Made by a program: the position numbers and the translations under genes. A DNA stretch of 64,000 bases from Microbacterium kyungheense (lineage in GTDB: Bacteria > Actinomycetota > Actinomycetes > Actinomycetales > Microbacteriaceae), in the NCBI RefSeq assembly GCF_006783905.1, contig NZ_VFPE01000002.1, positions 868,001-932,000 of the forward strand, given 5' to 3'. A model generated the notes under the pieces. The model had not been told where the DNA came from, did not search any database, and was given only the letters and a program-made list of their open reading frames with translations. Of this stretch, positions 9,391-18,679 are shown in pieces. The first letter of the stretch is position 1; every line of letters begins with the position of its first letter.

Positions 9391-9926
9391 CAGTCGCACC
9401 GGGTGCTTCGGTCCTCTTCGCCGCCGGCAGGACCCCTGAGCTCGACCCCACGTCGTTCGTCGCGGCCGGCGCTCGGGTGGTCGGGGGAGTGACCCTCGGG
9501 CCGGGCGCGAGCGTCTGGTACAACGCCGTGCTGCGAGCCGACGGCGACACCATCACCGTGGGGGCCAACAGCAACCTGCAGGACAACGTGTCGGTCCACG
9601 TCGACGCGGGGCACCCCGTCGTGATCGGCCAGAACGTGTCGGTCGGGCACAACGCGGTCGTCCACGGCTGCACGATCGGCGACGGATCGCTCATCGGCAT
9701 GGGCGCCGTGATCCTCAACGGCGCGAAGATCGGCTCCGGCTGCCTCATCGCCGGCGGCGCCGTCGTGCTCGAAGGGTCCGAGATCCCCGACGGCTCTCTC
9801 GTGGCCGGGGTTCCTGGCAAGGTGCGGCGCGAGCTCACCGACGACGAGCGTGCCGGCCTGCTGCGCAACGCCGAGCACTACCTCCAGCACATCGAGGAGC
9901 ACCGCAGCGCGATCTCCGTCGCCTGA
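9387..9926 (+). CDS. Gamma carbonic anhydrase-like left-handed beta-helix protein
   Basis: 179 residues of hexapeptide repeats forming a left-handed beta-helix, with a C-terminal alpha helix. The metal-binding histidines of the gamma-class carbonic anhydrases are present in SVHVDAGHP and VGHNAVVHGC. Many members are CO2 hydratases, while others (YrdA, PaaY) are thioesterases or orphans, so hydratase activity is plausible but not proven. The ATG lies within the stop region of the acyltransferase gene (ATGA), suggesting coupling, although no functional link between the two is known. Confidence 0.85.
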   Translation: MTVAPGASVLFAAGRTPELDPTSFVAAGARVVGGVTLGPGASVWYNAVLRADGDTITVGANSNLQDNVSVHVDAGHPVVIGQNVSVGHNAVVHGCTIGDGSLIGMGAVILNGAKIGSGCLIAGGAVVLEGSEIPDGSLVAGVPGKVRRELTDDERAGLLRNAEHYLQHIEEHRSAISVA

Positions 9927-9943
9927 GTCGGGATGCTGCGCAG

Positions 9944-10843
9944 CTACGCCTTCGCCGGCGGGTGGTGCTTGCCCCGGTGCACCTCGTAGAGCCGCACATG
10001 GCCCGGCCACGCCGGGTCGTTCTCGATGGGGCGGTCGTCCATGAACGCGCGGATGACGTGCGCGAGCTGGCCGGGGTGGCTGTAGTTGATGGCGTGCGCG
10101 GCACCCTCCAGGAGCACCACCAGCACATGGCTGTCGGTCTGGCTGGCGACCTCGTCGACGCGGTGCGCGTGCGGCAGGAGCGGGTCGCGCTGGCCGAGCA
10201 CCACCAGCGTGGGGATGCGCATCTCGAGCAGACGCTGCAGCGACGGGTACTGCGTGAGTGCACGGAACATCCGCAGCGTGCTCGGCACGCCGAACCGCAC
10301 GTAGTCAGGCACCGCGACCGTCGCCATCTTGAAGGGCTCCCGCGGCGCGTCGCTCGACAGCTGACCGATCGCCCGGCGCAGCGGCTGGTTGTAGAGGCCG
10401 CCGGCGGGCGAGACCAGGACGGCGCGGTCGATGCGCTCGGGATAGCGGTGCGCGAACTCGATGATGACCGGGCATCCCATCGAATTGCCCACGAGGGTGG
10501 CCTTGTCGACGCCCCGGTCGTCGAAGAACCGGAGCGCGGCATGCGCGAGGTCCGGGATGTCGAGCATGCCCTTCGCCTTGCCGCTGCGCCCGAACCCCGG
10601 CAGGTCGGGGACGTACGTGTGGAACTCGTCGGCCAGCCGCTCGGCCGTCGGCAGCAGATAACGCCCCGACAGCCCGAACCCGTGGACATGGGCCATCACG
10701 CGCGCGTCGGCGGGCGGATCCGGCGACTCGCGGTAGAACACGTCGACACCGTCGACCGTGGTCCACTTCTCGGCGAGTGTCGAGGCAGGCCGCCGCGGAA
10801 GCTTGCGCGGCTTGGCCGAAGGGTCGATCGGTGACGCGTCCAT
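9944..10843 (-). CDS. Alpha/beta-fold hydrolase
   Basis: 299 residues. It has an alpha/beta hydrolase fold with oxyanion HVHGFGLSGRY, nucleophile elbow GNSMGC (Ser), acid in VLGQRDPLLPH and a C-terminal catalytic His in AAHAINYSHP. Conserved YVPDLPGFGRS and VLVSPAGG segments resemble C-C bond or ester hydrolases of the MhpC/lactonase type. The start at 10843 is supported by GGGGAG 5 nt upstream; an in-frame extension to 10933 runs towards the tRNA-Gly gene and is unlikely. The substrate is unknown. Confidence 0.85.
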   Translation of the reverse strand: MDASPIDPSAKPRKLPRRPASTLAEKWTTVDGVDVFYRESPDPPADARVMAHVHGFGLSGRYLLPTAERLADEFHTYVPDLPGFGRSGKAKGMLDIPDLAHAALRFFDDRGVDKATLVGNSMGCPVIIEFAHRYPERIDRAVLVSPAGGLYNQPLRRAIGQLSSDAPREPFKMATVAVPDYVRFGVPSTLRMFRALTQYPSLQRLLEMRIPTLVVLGQRDPLLPHAHRVDEVASQTDSHVLVVLLEGAAHAINYSHPGQLAHVIRAFMDDRPIENDPAWPGHVRLYEVHRGKHHPPAKA

Positions 10844-10937
10844 CGCGGCTCCCCACAGGCATCGAACGGTGCGATGCCCAGTCTGCCGCGCCGACGCGCC
10901 GTTGGGGAGACCCGCGAGGAGCGTGTCGATCACGAGG

Positions 10938-11011
10938 TGGAGGGGATGACGGGAATCGAACCCGCACCATCAGTTTGGAAGACTGAGGCTCTACCATTGA
11001 GCTACATCCCC
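10938..11011 (-). tRNA. tRNA-Gly (anticodon TCC)
   Basis: The acceptor arms GGGGATG/CATCCCC (10942-10948 with 11005-11011), a D-arm with GCTC/GAGC, the anticodon loop CTTCCAA and the T-arm GGGTTCGATTCCC all fold. The 3' CCA is encoded (10938-10940 on this strand). It reads GGA/GGG codons. Confidence 0.95.
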
Positions 11012-11094
11012 GCAGCGGCGTGCCGCGGCATCCGACAGTCTATGGCACAGGCTGGCGAACACCCGCATCGCAGGCAGTGCCCGGGCGGGTCGGC

Positions 11095-11100
11095 TAGACT
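11095..11100 (+). promoter_or_regulatory. -10 element TAGACT of the tRNA-Pro transcript
   Basis: TAGACT lies about 60 bp upstream of tRNA-Pro. The intervening 60 bases would form the precursor leader. Confidence 0.4.
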
Positions 11101-11160
11101 TCTCGGGGCCACTGCGCTTTCCGGAGCGCAGAAGGGCGCACGCATGCGTGCGAACCCGCC

Positions 11161-11234
11161 CGGGGCGTAGCTCAGCTTGGTAGAGCGCCCGCTTTGGGAG
11201 CGGGAGGCCGCAGGTTCAAATCCTGTCGCCCCGA
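11161..11234 (+). tRNA. tRNA-Pro (anticodon TGG)
   Basis: Acceptor arms CGGGGCG (11161-11167) and CGCCCCG (11227-11233) pair and the discriminator is A. The anticodon stem CCCGC/GCGGG encloses TTTGGGA, anticodon TGG at 11195-11197. The CCA end is not encoded. Confidence 0.95.
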
Positions 11235-11312
11235 CATCACGGCCCACAGAATTGCGAACCCAGACCTTCATGCCGCGCGTTCGCGCGGTCCGATAGAGGA
11301 GAAGTAACAGGC

Positions 11313-12824
11313 ATGGTGAACAGCACCGTCGAGAAGCTCAGCCCGACTCGGGTCAAGCTGCACATCACGGTCAGCCCCGACGAGCTCAAGCCGTCGATCA
11401 AGCACGCGTACGAGCACATCGCTCAGGACGTCCAGATCCCCGGCTTCCGCAAGGGCAAGGTGCCCGCGCCCATCATCGACCAGCGCATCGGCCGCGTCGC
11501 GGTGCTCGAGCACGCGGTCAGCGAGGGTCTCGACAACTTCTACCGCGAGGCTGTCTCGGCTCACGAGCTGCGCGTCCTGGGCCGTCCGGCCGCCGAGGTC
11601 ACCGAGTGGCCGAACGAGAAGGACTTCTCGGGCGACCTCGAGGTCGAGGTCGAGGTGGACGTGCGTCCCGAGTTCGACCTGCCCGCGTTCGAGGGCACCA
11701 CGGTCGAGGTCGAGGCCGTCGAGGTCGACGACGCCGCGATCGACGAGGAGCTGGACCGCCTGCGCGGCCGCTTCGGCACGCTGGTGACCGTCGACCGTCC
11801 CGCCGCGTCGGGCGACTTCGTCGAGCTCGACCTCGTCGCCACGATCGACGGCAACGAGATCGACCGCGCCGAGGGCGTGTCGTACGAGGTCGGCTCGGGC
11901 GAGCTGCTCGAGGGCATCGACGAGGCCATCGACTCGCTCACCGCCGGTGAGGACACCACGTTCCGCTCGAAGCTCGTGGGCGGCGACCACGCCGGCGACG
12001 AGGCCGAGGTCTCGGTGACGGTCAAGGCGGTCAAGGAGCGCGAGCTCCCCGACGCCGACGACGACTTCGCGCAGATCGCGAGCGAGTTCGACACGATCGC
12101 CGAGCTGCGCGACAGCCTCAAGGAGCGCGTCGGCCAGCAGGGCGCCTTCACGCAGGGCTCCGCCGCCCGCGACAAGCTCATCGAGGTGCTCCTCGAGCAG
12201 GTCGAGATCCCGGTCCCGCCGCAGCTCATCGAGGACGAGGTGCACACCCACCTCGAGAACGAGGGCCGCCTGGAGGACGACGTCCACCGCGCCGAGGTCG
12301 CCGAGGCGAGCGAGAAGCAGTTCAAGACGCAGATGCTGCTCGACAAGATCGCCGAGTCGGTCGACGTGCAGGTCTCGCAGGACGAGCTCACGCAGTACCT
12401 CGTGCAGTCGGCCGCCCAGTACGGCATGGCGCCGCAGGACTTCGTCAACGCGCTGCAGGAGGGCAACCAGCTCCCCGCCATCATCGGCGAGGTCGCGCGC
12501 AACAAGGCCCTCGCGGTCGCGCTCGGCAAGGTGAAGGTCGTCGACACGAACGGCAAGCCGGTCGACCTGAGCGGCTTCATCGCCGTCGAAGACGAGGACG
12601 AGGCTGAAGAGGTCGTCGAAGAGGCGCAGGAGATCGCGGATGCCGCGGCCGACGCCGACGCGATCGTCGAGGCCGAAGAGGCCAAGCCCGCGAAGAAGGC
12701 TCCGGCCCGCAAGCCCGCCGCCAAGAAGGCCGCGGCCGACGAGGCCGACGCCGCCGAGAAGGCTCCCGCCAAGAAGCCGGCCGCCAAGAAGGCTCCGGCC
12801 AAGAAGGCCGCCGACGCGGAGTGA
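11313..12824 (+). CDS. tig: Trigger factor with Lys/Ala-rich C-terminal tail
   Basis: 503 residues. It is a ribosome-associated chaperone and peptidyl-prolyl isomerase: N-terminal ribosome-binding domain with the signature GFRKGKVP, central FKBP-type PPIase domain ([14 protein letters not shown]) and helical C-terminal chaperone arms. The family core ends near residue 425. Beyond it come an acidic stretch ([15 protein letters not shown]) and then about 45 residues of (A/P)KKA repeats resembling the basic tails of histone H1 or mycobacterial HU. GGAGAA precedes the ATG. It lies upstream of clpP1P2-clpX, a conserved arrangement for co-translational folding and proteolysis, but a strong terminator separates them. 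Confidence 0.97.
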   Translation: MVNSTVEKLSPTRVKLHITVSPDELKPSIKHAYEHIAQDVQIPGFRKGKVPAPIIDQRIGRVAVLEHAVSEGLDNFYREAVSAHELRVLGRPAAEVTEWPNEKDFSGDLEVEVEVDVRPEFDLPAFEGTTVEVEAVEVDDAAIDEELDRLRGRFGTLVTVDRPAASGDFVELDLVATIDGNEIDRAEGVSYEVGSGELLEGIDEAIDSLTAGEDTTFRSKLVGGDHAGDEAEVSVTVKAVKERELPDADDDFAQIASEFDTIAELRDSLKERVGQQGAFTQGSAARDKLIEVLLEQVEIPVPPQLIEDEVHTHLENEGRLEDDVHRAEVAEASEKQFKTQMLLDKIAESVDVQVSQDELTQYLVQSAAQYGMAPQDFVNALQEGNQLPAIIGEVARNKALAVALGKVKVVDTNGKPVDLSGFIAVEDEDEAEEVVEEAQEIADAAADADAIVEAEEAKPAKKAPARKPAAKKAAADEADAAEKAPAKKPAAKKAPAKKAADAE

Positions 12825-12864
12825 TGCATGCGTTCGGGGCGCTGTGACAGCGACCTGAACCGTC

Positions 12865-12896
12865 GAGAGGGTGGATGCCGCGGCATCCACCCTCTT
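12865..12896 (+). terminator. Intrinsic terminator after tig
   Basis: A perfect 15-bp inverted repeat, 12866-12880 with 12881-12895, has no spare loop bases. Its inner arms are one copy each of GGATGCCG and CGGCATCC, and CTTCGTC follows. Confidence 0.8.
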
Positions 12897-12956
12897 CGTC
12901 GTCCGGGGCGCGCTCTGCCCAGGGCGAACACGGGCGGGTCGGCCCTGACGCGCCGG

Positions 12957-12962
12957 TAGATT
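12957..12962 (+). promoter_or_regulatory. -10 element TAGATT upstream of clpP1
   Basis: TAGATT lies about 30 bp before the clpP1 Shine-Dalgarno (CAGGAG), giving a short leader. Confidence 0.4.
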
Positions 12963-12993
12963 CGATCTCACCGATACGGAATCAGGAGTACAC

Positions 12994-13596
12994 ATGGCCG
13001 AACCACTTGTCGCGACGAGCGTCTTCGACAGGCTGTTGAGGGACCGCATCATCTGGCTCGGGTCCGAGGTGCGCGACGAGAACGCCAACGAGATCTGCGC
13101 GAAGATCCTGCTGCTCGCCGCTGAGGACTCCGAGAAGGACATCTACCTGTACGTCAACTCCCCGGGCGGCTCGATCACGGCCGGCATGGCGATCTACGAC
13201 ACGATGCAGTTCGTCCCCAACGACATCGTCACCGTCGGCATCGGCATGGCGGCGTCGATGGGCCAGCTGCTGCTGACCGCCGGCACGAAGGGCAAGCGCT
13301 ACATCACGCCCAACGCCCGCGTCCTGCTGCACCAGCCGCACGGCGGCTTCGGCGGCACCGCGAGCGACATCCAGACACAGGCGCAGCTGATCCTCGACAT
13401 GAAGAAGCGCCTGGCCGAGATCACCGCCGCCCAGACCGGCAAGTCGGTCGAGCAGATCAACGCGGACGGCGACCGGGACCGCTGGTTCTCGGCGCAGGAG
13501 GCGCTCGAGTACGGGTTCGTGGACCACATCCGCGAGTCCGCGGTCGACGTGATCGGCGGCGGCGGAACCGACGGCGGCGCCCGCGCGGCGGACTGA
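12994..13596 (+). CDS. clpP: ATP-dependent Clp protease proteolytic subunit 1
   Basis: 200 residues. It is a serine peptidase of family S14 forming part of the tetradecameric ClpP1P2 barrel. The catalytic triad is visible: Ser88 in GMAASMGQ, His113 in LLHQPHGG and Asp in GDRDRWFS (about 160). The [12 protein letters not shown] glycine-rich strand binds substrate. The ATG has CAGGAG at good distance. In actinobacteria ClpP1 and ClpP2 must assemble as a hetero-complex and clpX or clpC supplies unfoldase activity; both partners follow here. Confidence 0.97.
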   Translation: MAEPLVATSVFDRLLRDRIIWLGSEVRDENANEICAKILLLAAEDSEKDIYLYVNSPGGSITAGMAIYDTMQFVPNDIVTVGIGMAASMGQLLLTAGTKGKRYITPNARVLLHQPHGGFGGTASDIQTQAQLILDMKKRLAEITAAQTGKSVEQINADGDRDRWFSAQEALEYGFVDHIRESAVDVIGGGGTDGGARAAD

Positions 13597-13628
13597 CGGC
13601 TTCGAAGGCGAAAGAGAGAGAACCCGGA

Positions 13629-14306
13629 ATGCAGACCCCCACCTTCGGAGGTGCCCCGATGGCACCCCAGGGACTCCAGATGCCCGGCAGCCGTTACATC
13701 CTGCCGCAGTTCGAGGAGCGCACCGCCTACGGCTACAAGCGCCAGGATCCCTACAACAAGCTGTTCGAGGACCGCGTCATCTTCCTGGGCGTCCAGGTCG
13801 ACGACGCCTCGGCGGACGACGTGATGGCACAGCTGCTCGTGCTGGAGTCCCAGGACCCCGACCGCGACATCATCATGTACATCAACTCGCCCGGCGGCTC
13901 GTTCACGGCGATGACGGCGATCTACGACACCATGCAGTACGTGTCGCCGCAGATCCAGACGGTCGTGCTCGGCCAGGCGGCCTCGGCGGCCGCCGTGCTG
14001 CTCGCGGCCGGCGCGCCGGGCAAGCGTCTCGCACTGCCGAACGCCCGCATCCTGATCCACCAGCCCGCGATGGGCGAGGCCGGTCACGGGCAGGCGTCCG
14101 ACATCGAGATCCAGGCGCAGGAGATCCTCCGCATGCGCACGTGGCTCGAAGAGACGCTGGCGAAGCACTCGAACAAGACGGTCGAAGAGGTCAACAAGGA
14201 CATCGACCGCGACAAGATCCTCTCCGCTGAGGAGTCGGTCGCCTACGGTCTCGTCGACCAGGTGCTCACGACCCGCAAGCGCGGTCAGCAGGCGCTGACG
14301 AAGTAG
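13629..14306 (+). CDS. clpP: ATP-dependent Clp protease proteolytic subunit 2
   Basis: 225 residues and the second ClpP paralogue. The triad is Ser in GQAASAAAV, His in LIHQPAMG and Asp in DIDRDKILS. It has a longer N-terminus than ClpP1, including the axial-pore sequence [35 protein letters not shown] second in-frame ATG at 13659 is possible, but the 13629 start has the better purine-rich upstream (GAAAGAGAGAG). The 32-nt gap to clpP1 indicates one operon. A terminator follows and clpX has its own promoter. Confidence 0.95.
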   Translation: MQTPTFGGAPMAPQGLQMPGSRYILPQFEERTAYGYKRQDPYNKLFEDRVIFLGVQVDDASADDVMAQLLVLESQDPDRDIIMYINSPGGSFTAMTAIYDTMQYVSPQIQTVVLGQAASAAAVLLAAGAPGKRLALPNARILIHQPAMGEAGHGQASDIEIQAQEILRMRTWLEETLAKHSNKTVEEVNKDIDRDKILSAEESVAYGLVDQVLTTRKRGQQALTK

Positions 14307-14320
14307 AGCGGATGCCGCAC

Positions 14321-14359
14321 CGCCCCGCCGCCCGGATTGCCCGGGCGGCGGGGCGTTTT
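14321..14359 (+). terminator. Intrinsic terminator after clpP2
   Basis: A perfect 15-bp GC stem (14321-14335 with 14341-14355), 5-nt loop ATTGC, followed by TTTTC. Confidence 0.9.
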
Positions 14360-14446
14360 CGTGCGCACGGGGCGGTTCCGCTGAGCGCGAACCACCGGTC
14401 GTCCACAACCTGCGTCGCAATGCCGCCGCATGTCGGCGTCAGCTAT

Positions 14447-14478
14447 TAGGCTCGGAGAACAGCTGGGGGGCTACCCCC
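14447..14478 (+). promoter_or_regulatory. clpX promoter and short leader hairpin
   Basis: The -10 TAGGCT at 14447-14452 is followed by a small GGGGG/CCCCC hairpin (14466-14478) ahead of the GAGGAGG Shine-Dalgarno at 14487. Confidence 0.45.
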
Positions 14479-14499
14479 GACGCGACGAGGAGGAGCCTC

Positions 14500-15768
<1,269 letters not shown>

Positions 15769-15794
15769 GCATCCCCTCCTCTGCGGACGCGGCC

Positions 15795-16766
15795 ATGATC
15801 GACCTCGCGCCGGATCTGGACGGCTTCAGCGGTGTGATCAGTGCCCGTCGCGGGGACGACGTGCTCGGCGAATGGGCCGTCGGCTTCGCGGACCGCACGT
15901 GGAGCGTCGCCAACACCGCCGACACGCGGTTCGCGCTCGCGAGCGGGGCTAAGACGTTCACGGCGCTCGCGGTGCTCTCGCTCGTCGAGGACGGCACGCT
16001 CTCGCTCGACACGGCGGCCCGCGACGTGCTCGGCGACGACCTGCCCCTCATCGCCGACGACGTCACCGTCGACCATCTGCTGACGCATCGGTCCGGGATC
16101 GGCGACTACCTCGACGAAGAGATCGACGCGCTGGCACCCATGACCGTGCCCGTCCAGCAACTGGATTCGACGCCCGCGTACCTCGCGGTGCTCGACGGCC
16201 TCCCGACGAAGTTCCCGGCAGGGGAGCGGTTCTCGTACTGCAACGGCGGCTTCGTCGTCCTCGCGCTGATCGCCGAGCGGGCGTCCGGCACGTCGTTCCC
16301 CGAACTGGTGGATCGTCGCGTCTTCGCACCGGCGGGGATGACGGCATCCTGCTTCCCCCGATCGGACGCCCTTCCGGCCTCCAGCGCGACGGGGTACAAG
16401 GCCGACGGCCGCACCAACGTGTTCGACCTGCCGGTGCAGGGGTCCGGGGACGGCGGGGCGTACTCGACGGTCGGCGATCTGCACCGCTTCTGGCTCGCGC
16501 TCACCACCGGGCGGATCCTTCCGGCGGAGCTCGCGGCGCTCGCGACGGCGACCGTCACCGCGGACGCCGGTGACGGGCTCGGCTACGGCCGGGGGATCTG
16601 GCTCGACGGCGGGGATCTGCTCCTCTCGGGCGGCGATCACGGGGTCACCGCGTCCAGCAGGCACGATCCGGCGACGGGCGTGACCGTGACGGGCCTCGCC
16701 AACACCGAGGTTCGCACGTTCGCCCGGGTGAAGACGCTGATGGATGCCGTGCGCCTCGCGATCTGA
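15795..16766 (+). CDS. Serine hydrolase of the beta-lactamase / PBP4* family
   Basis: 323 residues. The class-C beta-lactamase/DD-peptidase fold has SxxK at Ser50-Lys53 (ASGAKTF), YxN as YCNGG and a C-terminal HxG-like element in SGGDHGVT. No signal peptide is visible, so it is likely cytoplasmic, as in esterase-type members (EstB and relatives), and penicillin resistance is not implied. It starts 26 nt after clpX without a clear Shine-Dalgarno or -10, so it may be read through from clpX. The substrate is unknown. Confidence 0.85.
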   Translation: MIDLAPDLDGFSGVISARRGDDVLGEWAVGFADRTWSVANTADTRFALASGAKTFTALAVLSLVEDGTLSLDTAARDVLGDDLPLIADDVTVDHLLTHRSGIGDYLDEEIDALAPMTVPVQQLDSTPAYLAVLDGLPTKFPAGERFSYCNGGFVVLALIAERASGTSFPELVDRRVFAPAGMTASCFPRSDALPASSATGYKADGRTNVFDLPVQGSGDGGAYSTVGDLHRFWLALTTGRILPAELAALATATVTADAGDGLGYGRGIWLDGGDLLLSGGDHGVTASSRHDPATGVTVTGLANTEVRTFARVKTLMDAVRLAI

Positions 16767-16788
16767 CGGCGATGTCGGTGCCCGCGCG

Positions 16789-16800
16789 TAGCGTCGGCGC
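16789..16800 (+). promoter_or_regulatory. Leaderless-type promoter, -10 TAGCGT
   Basis: TAGCGT at 16789-16794 stands 6 nt before the ATG at 16801, with no Shine-Dalgarno. Confidence 0.5.
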
Positions 16801-17919
16801 ATGCCCATACCGCAGCAGTTCACGATCGCCGTCTCCGATGCCGAGCTCGCCGACCTGCACGAGCGTCTCGACCGCTTCCGTCCGCTGCCGGACTCGCCGC
16901 GGCGCCCGCCCGCGGGCATGACCGCGGACTATCTGGGGGAGCTGGTCGACACGTGGCGGCACTGGGACTGGCGCGCCCGTGAGCAGTGGCTCAACCGGCA
17001 CCCGCAGTTTCTCGCCGGGATCGACGACACGACGGTGCACTTCGTGCATCTGACGTCCCCGCGGCCGGACGCACCGGCGCTGCTCGTGATGCACGGCTGG
17101 CCCCACACCTTCGCGCTGCAGCTGGAATTCGCCGACCTGCTCCCCGACTTCCACGTCGTGGTGGCGAGTCTTCCCGGGTTCGCGTTCTCGACACCGTACG
17201 CGCGCGGTCCCATCACCGAGAAGCGCCTGGCCGCCACGATGCACGCGCTCATGACCGATGTCCTGGGCTATCGTCGCTACCTCACGTACGGCGAGGACGT
17301 GTCCGCGAACGTCAACGACCTCATCGCGGGCACGTACCCCGACGCAGTGGCGGGGATCATCGCGACGCACGCCCACTTCCCCGCGCAGGCCGAGCGCCCG
17401 CTCCTGACGGCGCCCGATGAGGTGGCGTTCTTCGAGCGCCTGAACGGCTGGGGCGGCGCCAACGGCGCCTACGGTCATGTGCAGGCCACGCGTCCTGACA
17501 CCCTGGCCGCGGGCTTGAACGACTCTCCGGCCGGGCTGGTCGCATGGCTGGCCGAGAAGCTCGCCGAGTGGAGCGACACGCCCGAGGGCGATCCCCGGGC
17601 CGTCGAGCGGCGCATCTCGCGCGATCGGATCCTCACTGAGGCGATGATCTACTGGACGACCCAGAGCATCGGCACCTCGTTCCGCCCGTACTACGAGGGT
17701 GCCGATCAGCCCGACGTCATGCCGACCGTCGAGGTGCCGGCATCCGTCCACATCCAGCGCCACGAATGGGACTATCCGGAATCGCTCGCCCGCCGGTTCT
17801 ACCTCGATCTGCGCACGTTCGAGCGGCTGGACGAAGGCGGGCATTTCGCCGTCGCCGAGGTTCCCGCAGCGATGGCCGATCGCGTCCGCGCCTTCGCCCG
17901 CGAGCTGGATCTGCTGTGA
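16801..17919 (+). CDS. Epoxide hydrolase-family protein
   Basis: 372 residues with the N-terminal epoxide-hydrolase (EHN) domain ([21 protein letters not shown]) that covers the active site of microsomal-type enzymes. The alpha/beta domain follows with oxyanion MHGWPHT, nucleophile Asp166 in YGEDVSAN (the family usually has GGDWG), and the catalytic His in [10 protein letters not shown]. It should hydrolyse an epoxide through an Asp-ester intermediate, though juvenile-hormone-type or ester substrates also occur in the family. The altered nucleophile elbow (E before D, V after) is mildly unusual. It is followed 10 nt later by another hydrolase. Confidence 0.82.
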   Translation: MPIPQQFTIAVSDAELADLHERLDRFRPLPDSPRRPPAGMTADYLGELVDTWRHWDWRAREQWLNRHPQFLAGIDDTTVHFVHLTSPRPDAPALLVMHGWPHTFALQLEFADLLPDFHVVVASLPGFAFSTPYARGPITEKRLAATMHALMTDVLGYRRYLTYGEDVSANVNDLIAGTYPDAVAGIIATHAHFPAQAERPLLTAPDEVAFFERLNGWGGANGAYGHVQATRPDTLAAGLNDSPAGLVAWLAEKLAEWSDTPEGDPRAVERRISRDRILTEAMIYWTTQSIGTSFRPYYEGADQPDVMPTVEVPASVHIQRHEWDYPESLARRFYLDLRTFERLDEGGHFAVAEVPAAMADRVRAFARELDLL

Positions 17920-17929
17920 GGGCACGGCG

Positions 17930-18679
17930 ATGACCGAGAAGCGCCCACCATCACCGGCGCCCGCCACGATCGTCCTCGTGCCCGGGTTCTGGCTCGGCGA
18001 GTGGGCGTGGGATGCCGTCGCCACCCGGTTGCACACCGCCGGCGTGGACGTCGAGGCGCTCACCCTGCCCGGGCTGCAGCCGGGGACGACCGATGCCGAC
18101 GTGACGCTCGACGACCAGATCGCGGCGGTCGTCGCGGCGATCTCGCGTGCATCGGGACCCGTCGTGCTCGTCGGGCACAGCGGGGCGGGGACGGTCATCA
18201 CCGGCGCGGCCGACCGGGCTCCCGCTTCCCTCTCCGGCCTGGTTTTCGTCGACAGTGGTCCGGTCGCCGACGGCGCGGTTGCATCCCCGGACCTCGCGCC
18301 GGAGGTGCGGAGCATCGAGCTTCCGGATTGGCAGACGCTGGAAGCGGCGGGGTCGAGTCTGGACGGACTCGACCCCGCGGCCCGCGCGGAGTTCCGTCGG
18401 CGTGCGGTGCCGCATCCCGCCGGACCGGCGCGGCAGCCGATCGTGCTGACGGACGACCGCCGCCACGCCATCCCGGTCACCCTCGTCTGCTGCAGCATCA
18501 CCGCCCAGCAGGTGCGCGAGATGACGGCGGCCGGCCACCCGTGGTTCCAGGAGCTGGGGAGCTACGCGGCGGTCGAGCTGATCGATCTTCCGACCGGGCA
18601 CTGGCCGATGTGGTCGCGCCCGGACGATCTGGCCGACGAGCTCCGCAGGATCGCCGTGCGGAGCTCGTCGGCGCGCTGA
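17930..18679 (+). CDS. Alpha/beta hydrolase (MenH/esterase-like)
   Basis: 249 residues. The elbow GHSGAG (Ser84) and a C-terminal PTGHWPMW supply Ser and His, and the LVPGFWLGEWAWDAV opening is the oxyanion loop of plant-esterase-like hydrolases. It probably forms one unit with the epoxide hydrolase. The ATG at 17930 follows GAGGG. Its TGA directly abuts the opposite-strand stop codon of the M3 peptidase gene (18680-18682), so the convergent genes have no space for a conventional terminator. The substrate is unknown. Confidence 0.8.
   Translation: MTEKRPPSPAPATIVLVPGFWLGEWAWDAVATRLHTAGVDVEALTLPGLQPGTTDADVTLDDQIAAVVAAISRASGPVVLVGHSGAGTVITGAADRAPASLSGLVFVDSGPVADGAVASPDLAPEVRSIELPDWQTLEAAGSSLDGLDPAARAEFRRRAVPHPAGPARQPIVLTDDRRHAIPVTLVCCSITAQQVREMTAAGHPWFQELGSYAAVELIDLPTGHWPMWSRPDDLADELRRIAVRSSSAR

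Noticed and set aside
12911..12930. Possible ClgR box upstream of clpP1 (CGCT...GCGAAC)
   Set aside because: The half-sites are separated by 9 nt instead of the roughly 5 of known ClgR operators, so I do not annotate it.
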